Assembly (NCBI GenBank): GCA_027922465.2
Contig: BQMF02000786.1
Coordinates: forward strand, 46,555-110,554
DNA length: 64,000 nt
Origin: Turritopsis dohrnii
Taxonomy: Eukaryota > Cnidaria > Hydrozoa > Anthoathecata > Oceaniidae
Reading direction: 5' to 3'
Positions 43,198-53,311 of this stretch are shown one piece after another. The stretch's first letter is position 1, and each line of letters opens with the position of its first letter. The notes beneath the pieces are model-generated. The model was not told the origin of the DNA and made no database searches. It saw only the letters and a list, made by a program, of their open reading frames with translations. The translations under genes and the position numbers were made by a program.

Positions 43198-44990
43198 GGA
43201 ACATATACAGAAAAAATATTAGATCCAGAGGTTTTAGACGTCATCAACACTAACAAACAGATTTGTGAACCTTACGGTGAAATAGTCGACAATGCATTTG
43301 TTCATTTCAATGCAAACAATACTAATGGCTTGGATGCAGCTGGAGAGCAAGAAAACGATTCTGTAAGAGATGAACTAGAACAAAATGGAAACGAAGATGA
43401 AGGAGTTGTTGATTTTACTGAAGAAAATATTTGTGCAGTGCCAGCTCGTACACCCATTCCAATTTCTGATGATAAAATGAATGAAAAAATACGTTCTTTA
43501 AACAAAAAACAGAGGGAGATATTTAACTACATTAATAAATGGGTGAGAACTTCAATGAAATCTTTGCAAAGCAAGGAGATAACAAAACCAGAACCTTTTC
43601 AAATTTTCATTACTGGGGGTGCTGGATGCGGAAAATCACATCTACTAACAACTATCAAGATGTACTTACATAAAGCTCTGTCTTCTGGCTCAGGTGAACA
43701 CAACAAAGAGAGAATGCTGATGTTAGCACCAACTGGAGTTGCAGCTGTCAATATTGATGGTTCAACTATCCATTCAGCGTTAGGAATATTACCAGATCGA
43801 ACGAATGGTAAATGTGTTTCTAAGTGACAAAAAACGAAGTTTGCTTAGACGAAAATATAGTGAACTTAAAGTGATAATTATTGATGAAATTTCAATGGTG
43901 TCAAACAAGCTACTTCTGTATATTCATCAAAGATTATGTGAAATATTTGGTTGCACTGAAGATCTTCCATTTGCAGGAATATCAATAATTGCCTGTGGTG
44001 ACTTTTATCAATTACCACCAATTCAACAAAAACCTGTTTTTGCAGAATTTAATGATCATATGTTGAATATCTTTCACTGTTGACGATATTTCAAAATTGC
44101 TGAACTTACTGAAGTCATGAGACAACGAGGCGATCAAACATTCATCGATCTTTTAAACAATATCAGGTTAGGATTACTGACAGACAGAGATAAAGAAATA
44201 GTATTCATATTTGGACTGAGAATGCTTTAGTTAATGAATATAACCAGAGAAAATTACAAGAACTACCAGGTTTCGAGTACGAAATTGAAGCCATCAATAA
44301 GTTTACTGAGAATATTGCAGCAAGTGTTCTTGAAAAGGTCTATCAGCGAAGCCAAATGGATACTGGTGGATTAGCTCAAAAACTTTCATTAAAGACAAAA
44401 GCAAAGGTGATGTTAACATCAAACCTTGACGTCGAAGATAAACTGTGTAATGGTCAAATAGGAAGAGTTGATCATCTGCAGCTTGACCAAAGAGGCAACA
44501 TAGTTACAATATATCTGAAAATGGATGATGAAGATATAGGGGTAAAAGCCACTAATGGTGATCCTTTTAGAAGAGCTCACAACTTAGTCCCAATCAACAG
44601 AGTTGAAAAGGAGAGAAAAATAAGGAAGAATATCCCATAATAAAAAGGTTCCAATTTCCATTAATTCTTTCATGGGCTTGTACAGTACGTAAAGTTCAAG
44701 GTAAAGCATTCCCCAAAATAGTATTCAGTCTTCACATGCTCCGACAAAAGCGATTTAATACTGGTCAAGTTTATGTTGCTTTAAGTCGTGTAACATCTTT
44801 AGCTGGATTGTATATCTTAGGAGACATAGATCAGAAACATATTACCACTGATTCAAGAGCTACTGCTGAATATGATTTTATGAGAAAAAATCTCAAGATT
44901 ATAAAAATTCAGAAAGTACTACTGAAGACATCCTTTCAATTTCATTACTTAATGTTCGTTCTATTTCAAAACATGCGATCGAAATAAAGC
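43198..44990 (+). pseudogene. Helitron PIF1-like helicase
   Basis: FITGGAGCGKSHLLTTIKMY is Walker A. VIIIDEISMVSNKLL is Walker B. CGDFYQLPPI and LTEVMRQRGD follow. After several frame changes (near 43825, 44085, 44205 and 44640) it continues with KVMLTSNLDVEDKLCNGQIG and VYVALSRVTSLAGLYI, the last PIF1 motif. A separate acidic N-terminal piece precedes the core. The fusion to an endonuclease domain at 44940-45562 identifies an animal Helitron/Helentron-type protein. The Rep nuclease domain is not in this window. Confidence 0.85.
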
Positions 44991-45562
44991 ATGATAATGT
45001 GCTTATGGAAATTGATGTACTTTGTTTTACTGAAACTCAATTGATATCCAGCATGGACACCTCACAAATATCAAGTACTTTGACTCCTTTATCAATGGAA
45101 TATAACAACACTAGTAATGACAAGTTTTCAAACATTGCATTAGCATATAATGATAGTGTCACATTGATCAACAGTATTTTCATTCCAGGAGCTTCTCTTT
45201 ACACATTGTGCAAACCTTTCTCTGACCATCTGAACATTATCCTTCTATATAGAAAAAGCAACTTGAATCTCACTAATTTTTTATATCTTATCCAACATTT
45301 GAGTAGCCAAGTTGACTTGGTTCTTATAATTCTAGGAGATTTCAACATTAATGCCCTGCAATCAAATAACACCATGTTGCATGATTATTTAAATGAGAAT
45401 TATGTATTAACAAATGAAACTGCTACTCATATTTCTGGCTCATTAATTGATCATGTGTACATCCACATAGATCTTGCTCAACATACTGCCACTAAAATTT
45501 CTATGCATTTTGTTTACTATTCAGATCATGACGCAATTAACTTAGAAATGAAATTAAAATAG
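44940..45562 (+). pseudogene. Helitron endonuclease/exonuclease/phosphatase domain
   Basis: SLLNVRSISKHAIEIKHDNV appears just ahead in another frame. Then come VLCFTETQL (catalytic Glu), LVLIILGDFNINALQ (Asp/Asn), SLIDHVYI and YYSDHDAI (final Asp-His). This is a full APE-like endonuclease pattern, open for 187 codons. It follows the helicase as in Helentron-type proteins. One frame change separates the two domains. Confidence 0.8.
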
Positions 45563-45854
45563 ATGCTATGTTGTGTTGTGACATCTTGGATTGCATCTAA
45601 AATTAAATCATTTTTCCAGGTTTACTTTTTCAAAAATACTTTAACGAAATTGGTGTTACAGATCTCTGAATTTCTTGTTCAGTTTCTAAACGCAACTCAA
45701 GAAACCTGTTTAAGATAGACGTTGTATCTATATTTCACGTCCTAATTTTTGGAAATTGTAAACCCGAGGCAAAAGACCTTAAACAACTATGAAGTTAGCC
45801 TTATCACTAACAAATCTGAGTTAGCTCAAGACTATAATTCGTTCTTTCATACAG

Positions 45855-46136
45855 TTGACACTTAGCGAGAGCTCAGTGAACCCAGCTGAACACGGTATGT
45901 TTGTTTTGCATAGATATTTTACTTCATTGCTGTTTTTTGAAGTAAAATCCACTAGCTTTTTAAGTTTTTTATTTTCCTTACTTCCTCCAAAAATTGATAT
46001 AATTATGTTAACTTTCAAAATTGAAATTACTGATAGACTGACCAATGGTCAACTGGGTACAGTGGTTGAACTCACAGTGGATAGCCAGATGAAGAAACGT
46101 TTGCGGGAATTTAATTTTGCAGATGACTTTTAAATG
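45855..46136 (+). pseudogene. Second PIF1-like helicase scrap
   Basis: The end of the frame reads IIMLTFKIEITDRLTNGQLG-TVVEL, the nucleic-acid binding strand region of a Helitron-type PIF1 helicase. It is a different copy from 43198-44990, because that one already includes this motif. Confidence 0.5.
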
Positions 46137-46690
46137 AAAGCGAAAAACCCCTAAAGTACGCAATTTAGTTTTAAAATATTAGATCCTGGCCCAGTAGTTC
46201 TTTCCGGAGTATATGTATCTACCAGTTTCTAACCAGGTAAACTTCTCGGTTCAAAGCTTCGCAAACCCGTCTGAAACAACAAGACATAGCCTCACAGACC
46301 CAAACAAATGTAACAAGTTAACGCCACAAACATTTGTGCAGAGATAGGAAAGTGCCGATGCTAGCGCAGAAATTATATCATCATAATCATATGATTTCGG
46401 GGATTTCCCTACTATAGCTAATATTATCATCTAAGACCTTTGTTTTCATAACGCGATACGAGTTATGAAACGTGTTATTTTGATTACATAACAAATAACA
46501 ACACGTAAGCAGTTTCTATTATTATAACCACAAATTACTCATAATTGTAAACAATTAGGTATCATGTATAATTCGTTTATTTTGTTTGTTTGTTTGTTTG
46601 TTTGTTTGTTTGTTTTGTTTTTGTTTGTTTGTTTGTTTTTTTTTGTTTTTTTTTTACCTCTTACCTCTTACCTCTTACCTCTTTGTTATC
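46137..46690. repeat. Non-coding with (TTTG)n and (TTACCTC)n tracts
   Basis: 46137-46580 shows no gene. 46582-46650 is a (TTTG)n microsatellite and 46655-46683 a (TTACCTC)n tract. These lie just past the PolB stop, where the recognisable Polinton sequence ends on this side. No Polinton terminal repeat is seen here. Confidence 0.7.
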
Positions 46691-48785
46691 TTATACATAT
46701 CTATAATGTCCTCTGGCATATGTAGCAATACCATCTTTTGCAATAATTCTTTTGTCATCATCCGCATTGAGAGCGAGTTTGTTTGTTTTTATAGTGTGAA
46801 CATCATGCTTAATCGATTGAAAGGTCATCTGTTCCCTGTAAACATTCTTACCATCGAACAAGCATCTCTTGTAATCATCAAACCCCATGGTCTTCTTTAC
46901 TACGCACTTCTTGACTCCCTTGCACTTCTTGTCTTCTTTTCCATCTATCTGTTTATATGCATAGGTCTTTGCTCTTAGAGCAACAAACTCTGTCATTATC
47001 TTACCACCCAACTCATCTTTCATTAGACCAATGACTTTCTTATTCAAACCTATGGGTAAAGGTCTGTTATCTTTCTCATCGTACGCTGAAGTGTCGAATC
47101 TCAAAGCTACATCATCGGCGATATCTTTGTAAAAGTCGTCGGTTTTGATGTGATAGACAAAGCTGTCTGTATCCATATAGCAGAGCTTTAGATTGTCACC
47201 ATATTTTGGTTTCATGTAATCATAGTGAAACTCGTACATAATCGTCTTTGACAAATCAAGAACTGTAGGTCCCAGATAGATCGGCTTGTTCAATATGAGT
47301 TTGATCTTTTGCATTTCAGCAGCCATCAAATGTTCACTGAAACAGATACTACCCTTGAAATTAGGTTTCATCACCAGCTTCTCATATTGTTCTTTCTTGG
47401 TAGCCAAGCGTATGTCTTTATGTTTACGTTGATTCTCCATAGTTTTACCAAAGACTGAATTGTTCATGAGCTTGAAAAAGTCCTTTTCAAAGTCATTCTT
47501 TGATTTAGTACGCAAATTGGTGTTGAAATCGATGTACGGCTTCAACCATGCACTTTGTCTAAATCTCAGTACTCTATGAACCTTCTCAAGAACAAGACCA
47601 TGCTTCAGCGCTTGATCAAGTGCACGGATATGAATAATATAGTTCTTCTTGTCTGAAAGACATGGAGTTAGCTTTTCTACACCATTGATCTTCTTTCGCT
47701 CAGGCATAAACGGAAGATCGTTATGTGAATCATGAAGCTCCTGAGGATAGTTCACATCAACTTCAAGAAGATAACCATATTTACCGTCTTTCTCAGCCAA
47801 CTTTGAAATGAATTCAGCGGTAAATTTATTAGCATCTACCCACTTGAAATTCCCTGTCGGTAGCTTCTGAATCATAGCCCATCCATATAGATTATTTGCA
47901 TCAAGATATTGGAGATAGCTACTTTCTTCAGTCTTCTTATATTTAGCATCCATATACTTGTTATTAGCTTTAGCATGTCTATGAACAGCCTGACAGAGAC
48001 CTCCTCTAATACCTTGCTCTAAGAACAGAAACATATCCATATCTGACAACAAATCCAGCTCAACCTCTGTCTTTTTCAAACAGGCTTGCCAAGCTAGTCC
48101 CGGAGCAGTGTAAAAATGTGCAGGATCCAGTTTATAGTTTGTTATACATGTTTCCCTAAAAGTCTCAAAAACATCAGCAAGCAATAGAACGTCTGTCTTG
48201 AGGTAGAGATCATGATACGCACCCATATTTTTATTTTTCATATGTTTCCACACATTCTGTGCATGCGTATAATTAGCATCACAGATACCTTTCATGTTCA
48301 ACTTGCTGTAAAAAGCATCTTTTAGTGGGAGCTTAGTTTCATTAAACTTATCAAAAGAATCAATGTATTCATAAGGATAAACTCCTTTTCTTCTCAATAG
48401 TTTGAATTGCTCATCACCCTTGAAGAATTTTCGAAGGTTTTTACACTGATCGTCGGATAGATTGTTTACCAAGTTATCCAGACTACTAGCCATGAAACGC
48501 ACACTATCGATGAATCTCAACTGTATCTTTTGAACCCTAGTCTCCCCATTTTTATCAGTGTATTCACCAACCTTAACATCCAATGAGAAAGAGATATATT
48601 TTTCTTTGTTTTCAGCGATGACAGCAATCCCTTCATCTCCATACTGTTTGGCTAGTTCTTTGATAAACAGATGAGCATCATATCCGCTCAGATTGTGAAA
48701 GACGATCGGGATGTATTTAGGCACTTTGTAACGGAGATTACAAGACTGATGTGCAGCTCCACGAAATTTACCAGTAAAATGACAG
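46691..48785 (-). CDS. Polinton protein-primed DNA polymerase B, C-terminal part
   Basis: Polymerase that replicates the Polinton genome. Visible are the ExoII block VFHNLSGYDAHLFIKEL, ExoIII LKTDVLLLADVFETF, the polymerase blocks ANNLYGWAM and KLMNNSVFGKTMENQRK, and the catalytic YMDTDSFVYHI. The frame is open from the Gypsy boundary to the stop at 46691. It is cut from its N-terminal part (51036-52780) by the Gypsy element at 48786-51030. The apparent Met start at 48724 is internal. Family B polymerases of Polintons and adintoviruses have this motif set. Confidence 0.95.
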
Positions 48786-49537
48786 TGTTGTAAAATTAAA
48801 GAATAGCAGAATTATTATATTAGTTAGGATAAGGTTTTTGTTTGCCTAAAAGATATAATAAGAACAAATATATAACACTTTCCCCTAGTAAATAAAATAA
48901 AGGCACTACCTAAAAATAATACCTAAGATAATACCTAAGAATAATACCTAAGAATAAAGAACAAAATGACTTCTATCGAATGTAAAATCAATATGTAACC
49001 TACTAAGTAGGTTACTTCATGACATAATCGTCAAATCGTTTGGGAGGCCTCGAAACTCGCGTACTTCTGCGTAGGTTTGATGTTTCAGTAGATGGAGTCT
49101 CTTCTGTGACACTTATATCGTCCATTACGGGTTCTCGAGACATAACTGATTGTTTTAATTGATCCACATGAGAAGACTCGCTAGCAGGGCCTTGGAAGTT
49201 CATATCATCAGTTTCAACATTTGGAACAATATCAATGTCTACAGTGTCAGGATGTTGAGCAATGTCTCTGAGGTTCACAGTAGTCTCTACCCCAGATTGT
49301 AGACGGACATGTGCGTATTCTGGATTTGCGTGGATTAGTGTTGCTGGTGAGACAATGGGATCGCTCTTACTCCTCCTTGGCTGAGTCCTGATGTAAACGG
49401 GCCCTGGCTTGACCCACGATGGGATTGAACGTCCTGAAGTGGATTTACGTGAGTATCTGAACATTCTTTCATGAGGGGTCTCGTTTGTTGTTGTACACAG
49501 TAAGGAGCGGATCGAATGCAGTGCATCAGGGAGAACA
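48786..49537 (-). repeat. Gypsy 3' LTR (752 bp), overlaps pol
   Basis: Extent fixed by TSD and TG...CA ends and by the match to the 5' remnant at 50760-51030. The pol stop codon is at 49012, so about 175 pol codons lie inside this LTR. Confidence 0.8.
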
Positions 49538-50740
49538 TCTTCCCAGTCGGATTGCTTTAAGTTTCGCGAATGTAACGTGACTTGAATGGCTTTCCATAAC
49601 GTTCCGTTTAGCCTTTCAACTTGACCATTGCATCTTGGGTTATAACGACTAGTTTTTGATGTAGCGATTGATTTGCTGAGTAAGTAGGATTGTGTTTCTT
49701 CCGAAAGAAAGTCTGTACCTCGGTCGTTGTGAACCATTTCGGGCATGCCAAACATTGAAAAGAGATTATTGAAACACTGATTTATTGTTGAGCTTTTAGT
49801 GTCTCGGCAAGGGTATGCAAACGGAAAGCGTGAATATTCGTCAATGATTGTAAGAAGGAAACGATTTCCCTTTTTTGAAGGTGGTAGGGGCCCTTTGAAA
49901 TCAATATTTAGTTTCTGTAAAGGGGCTGTAGCATTAATCAACGTACCTTGGGAGTTCAAGAATTTCGGTTTATGGAACAAGCAAGATTTACAACTGTTAG
50001 TTACGGTTTTAACTTGTTCCTGAGTGAACGGTAAATTTCTTTGACGTACAAAGTGTGACAGTCTTGTAGCGCCGGGATGACAAAGCTGATCATGAAGATT
50101 GTGTAATTCTTGCAATGGGTGACGAATGGCAGCGATTCTGGAAAATGTGTCTGCGGCGGCGTTTTCACTTCCTGGTCGATAGGAGATGTCATACTTGTAC
50201 TGGGACAGTTCCAGACGCCATCTGGCGATTTTCGCGTTTTTTATCTTAGATCTACGTCTGTTATCGAACATAAAACTGATGCTTCTTTGATCTGTGACAA
50301 GGTTGAATTTACGGCCAATCAAGAAGTGTCTCCAATCTCGGATAGACTCAACGATGGCAGCTGCTTCTTTTTCGACTGAATGATGTTTTATTTCGTTATG
50401 GTTGAGTGTTCGTGAAAAGAACGCAACTGGACGACCCTTTTGATTCAATGTAGCAGCAATACAAAAGTCACTAGCATCTGTTTCTACGACAAACAGTGCT
50501 TCCGGGTCGATGGGTTTGAGGGTAGCCGTTTTAAGATCTTCTTTGAGTATATTGAATGCGTCGAGTACTGGCTGAGGTACTGGAAAGGTTGTGTTTTTAT
50601 TGAGTGGGCGGATTTTCTCTGAGAACTTATCGATAAATTTGCTGTAGTAGGAAAACATTCCAATGACTCTTTTCTGCGATTTAAGATTTGTTGGAGGTGG
50701 CATATCGATCAACGGTTGTAGTCGATGTTGGTCTGGTGAT
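49012..50740 (-). CDS. Gypsy pol remnant: RT end, RNase H, integrase
   Basis: Open for more than 560 codons. It holds the end of the RT (LKSQKRVIGMFSYYSKFIDK), RNase H (VVETDASDFCIAATLNQKGR and TDQRSISFMF), the integrase zinc finger (LCHPGATRLSHFVR ... SCKSCLF) and the DDE core: NIDFKGPLPP, VHNDRGTDFLSEETQ and CNGQVERLNGT. A long C-terminal tail ends RRSTRVSRPPKRFDDYV. The N-terminal parts are lost through the deletion joining 50740 to the LTR remnant at 50760. Confidence 0.93.
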
Positions 50741-50759
50741 ATTGAATTTCCGTCTACAA

Positions 50760-51030
50760 TCTGAGGTTCACAGTAGTCTCTACCCCAGATTGTAGACGGA
50801 CATGTGCGTATTCTGGATTTGCGTGGATTAGTGTTGCTGGTGAGACAATGGGATCGCTCTTACTCCTCCTTGGCTGAGTCCTGATGTAAACGGGCCCTGG
50901 CTTGACCCACGATGGGATTGAACGTCCTGAAGTGGATTTACGTGAGTATCGGAACATTCTTTCATGAGGGGTCTCGTTTGTTGTTGTACACAGTAAGGAG
51001 CGGATCGAATGCAGTGCATCAGGGAGAACA
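50760..51030 (-). repeat. Gypsy 5' LTR remnant (271 bp)
   Basis: Near-identical to 49267-49537. An open frame from the PolB N-terminal part runs on into this LTR in a foreign register. Those residues are not real PolB. Confidence 0.85.
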
Positions 51031-51035
51031 GACAG

Positions 51036-52780
51036 TGATCCCTAACCTTAATATTATCTTTTTCAAATTCTTTCATACATATGTGGCACTTATCAGAATC
51101 GGTAAATCCCTGTTCCTCTTCATATGTGAGGTCTCGCATTCTTTGTTTAGGAAACATATTGTATAGCCTTTTCACTTCACCTACCGCATGATCTACAAAA
51201 CGTAAAACACAGTCTTCACCTCGATAAAGCGTTAGAGGGTCTGAAACTTCACCATGAGCAAATTTGCTATAACAACAGAAGCCTGTGGGGATATGTATAC
51301 CAACCTTTTTAGTGGATGATCCAATAACGCTACGCGGTTCTTTACAAACCTCTTTTGACAAAGCTTCGAAATCAGCATACATTATGAAAGGAGCTTTGAG
51401 CTGATACTGACCGTCATGAAACTTAACGGTGCTACCCTCATTTGGCATCTCAATCTTCGCGACATCATTATTTTTACAATATTCAAAGTGTTCATCTCGT
51501 GTTTTCTCACTTGAGAATCCATTGAGACAATTCAAGCAATAATGCTCCTTATGTTCATGCTTCGAGTTGACCTTGCTCAAGACACCGCTCAAGTTCTTTA
51601 CAGCTATATAATACCTCTTTTCCTCTTCACATAGTAAAAACAAAACAACCGTTTCTTTGCGATCAAGATGCTTCGACTTACGACACATATAGATACCATC
51701 TTTCTCGTCTTTTGTCAAAACATGCACAGCGATATCAGGGTTCCTCCTCTCGAACAAATCTATTTCATTTAGCGCCATTGGAAACGATAAACCCTCCCAA
51801 TTATATTTATCAACATGTTTCTTGAGATTCGTTATCCTTTGCGGATCTTTCTTAATCTTATCATGATTGAGAGCTGCGATAACAGCCCATTTGAAGCACT
51901 CTTCATCATCTTCGTTTTTAGGATTGATTATCGAATACTTACCGCTAAAATTCTTAGGTAGCGGTAAGTAAGAGCTGCCTCTCGTTAATTTTAGCTTGTG
52001 AAAGTCTACATCAATATTTAAAATCTTATCGATAACAAAGCCGGATTGAGGTAACGCAGGGTTTTCAACCTGTTCGATTATCTTATTGAACATCTTATTA
52101 ATAACATCAGATATATCGCTTTCACTATGAATTGTTTCCATATTGCTATTGAACGCCTTATCGACGTAGATTGTTGCTTCAGGATTGGATAGATCTTCTT
52201 TTGTCCATTTGATCCACACAGTTGCTTGAATTTTTATTGATTTTTTATTTTTGAGTTCTCTCATAATCAGATCACTTAAAATGGGTCGAACCTTTTCGAG
52301 AAACGAATCAACGTCCTTTTTTCCATCTGAGTTTATCTTGAACCTTTTGTAAGAACCCTCAAACGCCGTTTCAATGGGGACAAACGCTTTTGGTTTCATC
52401 AGTTTTTCATCTTTTTCATCATTCTTCCTCTTGTAGAGATTGAGAATCTTCTTCTTCATCTCTCTATAAGCGCTACTCACTTTCTCACGAATAGGTTTAG
52501 GTACATGATTTATTAACCAATCTCTCCATTCATTCAACTTGCTTTTCACAACAGGTCGAGATTTTCCCATTTCTTGTTGCTCAAACAAATCCATATCTTG
52601 TTGGGTAGGAATAAATGGAACAGGTCGGTTAAACCTAGTAGGTCTTGGTAGTGGAACAGGTCGGACAGGTGGGTTTGCTAATAATTCGATCAACTCAGCT
52701 TTTCTGAGTATTGAGTAGCCATGTAGACCGCGTTCTCTTGCAAGAGCTTTTAATTCAACAACAGTATTTTTAGTAGTCAT
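51036..52780 (-). CDS. Polinton DNA polymerase B, N-terminal part
   Basis: Starts MTTKNTVVELKALARERGLH, with a SAP-like helix pair at residues 5-35. A basic region, a domain with CLNCLNGFSSEKTRDEHFEY (a zinc finger typical of these polymerases) and the ExoI block PFIMYADFEALSKEV follow. A Cys/His motif CHICMKEF and IKVRDHC come just before the Gypsy insertion. The frame is open throughout. About 580 codons are here and about 695 on the other side, a normal size for a Polinton PolB. Upstream TATATATAT at 52785-52795 may be its promoter. Confidence 0.92.
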
Positions 52781-52930
52781 GTTGTAATATATATATCACG
52801 ATTATATCTTTTTAAATCACTTTTTAAAATTTTCAATTATCATTTTTCAATTTTCATCCAAAAGATTCGTAACCTTTGTGTTCTATTTTTGTTACTCGTT
52901 GATTAAGTAACAAAAGCGAGGTCAATTTAT

Positions 52931-53212
52931 TTATTTTTTGTAAACTCTCTTCTCTCTCTTAGCGTTATAACGTTTTTGAGAGCTGAGATATTTTTCTCTG
53001 TTATTTTTTATCCAGTTTAAACAGTATTTATTAACCGTTTGTTTCGTATCAGAATCGAGAATATAAGATGGATCCTCATCATTTTTCTCAAGTACCTCGA
53101 GTAATTTAGCTTTGTTCATTAGGTAAACATATTTTATTTTTCGTGACGCACATAATTTTCGTAAAGCGTCACGAGTCATTGATTGGTAATCTGATTCTAT
53201 TTTGTCGGTCAT
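52931..53212 (-). CDS. Small SAP-like basic protein of the Polinton
   Basis: 93 residues. SMTRDALRKLCASRKIKYVY followed by MNKAKLLEVLEKND has the helix-extended-helix pattern of SAP DNA-binding motifs. The C-terminal part is strongly basic. It is co-oriented with PolB, 150 bp upstream of it, and shares the SAP-like feature with the PolB N-terminus. Role unknown. DNA binding is likely. Confidence 0.55.
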   Translation of the reverse strand: MTDKIESDYQSMTRDALRKLCASRKIKYVYLMNKAKLLEVLEKNDEDPSYILDSDTKQTVNKYCLNWIKNNREKYLSSQKRYNAKREKRVYKK

Positions 53213-53239
53213 GTTTATGCTTTATATAAAGATAATAAA

Positions 53240-53303
53240 CAACGTTTAAGTCACTTTTCTCGTGTCATTTTTTAATAAAATGAGCTAAAATAAACGTTGT
53301 TTA
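53240..53303. promoter_or_regulatory. Inverted repeat between PolB/SAP and integrase
   Basis: TAAACAACGTTTA near 53240 and TAAACGTTGTTTA near 53290 form a 13-bp inverted pair around an AT-rich centre. Without the Helitron it would lie in the short divergent intergenic region between the SAP gene and integrase, a natural promoter or operator position. This is inference. Confidence 0.4.
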
Positions 53304-53311
53304 TAAATAAA

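Larger units (their letters stand above)
48786..51030 (-). mobile_element. Ty3/Gypsy retrotransposon, internally deleted, inserted in PolB
   Basis: Flanked by a 5-bp duplication GACAG at 48781-48785 and 51031-51035. On the minus strand the element reads TGTTCTCCC ... TTACAACA, the TG...CA ends of an LTR element. A 271-bp direct repeat at both ends (49267-49537 and 50760-51030) starts exactly at the outer boundary, which shows that the LTR begins there. The two copies differ at one visible position (near 49450/50950), so the insertion is young. Most of the 5' LTR, gag, protease and most of RT are gone. Confidence 0.93.

Noticed and set aside
46586..46978. Phe/Leu-rich plus-strand ORF
   Set aside because: Translates a (TTTG)n microsatellite and the antisense of PolB.
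48724..48726. Met at 48724 as a separate polymerase gene start
   Set aside because: PolB coding continues upstream to the Gypsy junction at 48785, so this Met is internal.
50828..51035. C-terminal extension of the PolB N-terminal ORF
   Set aside because: It is the Gypsy LTR read in a foreign frame.
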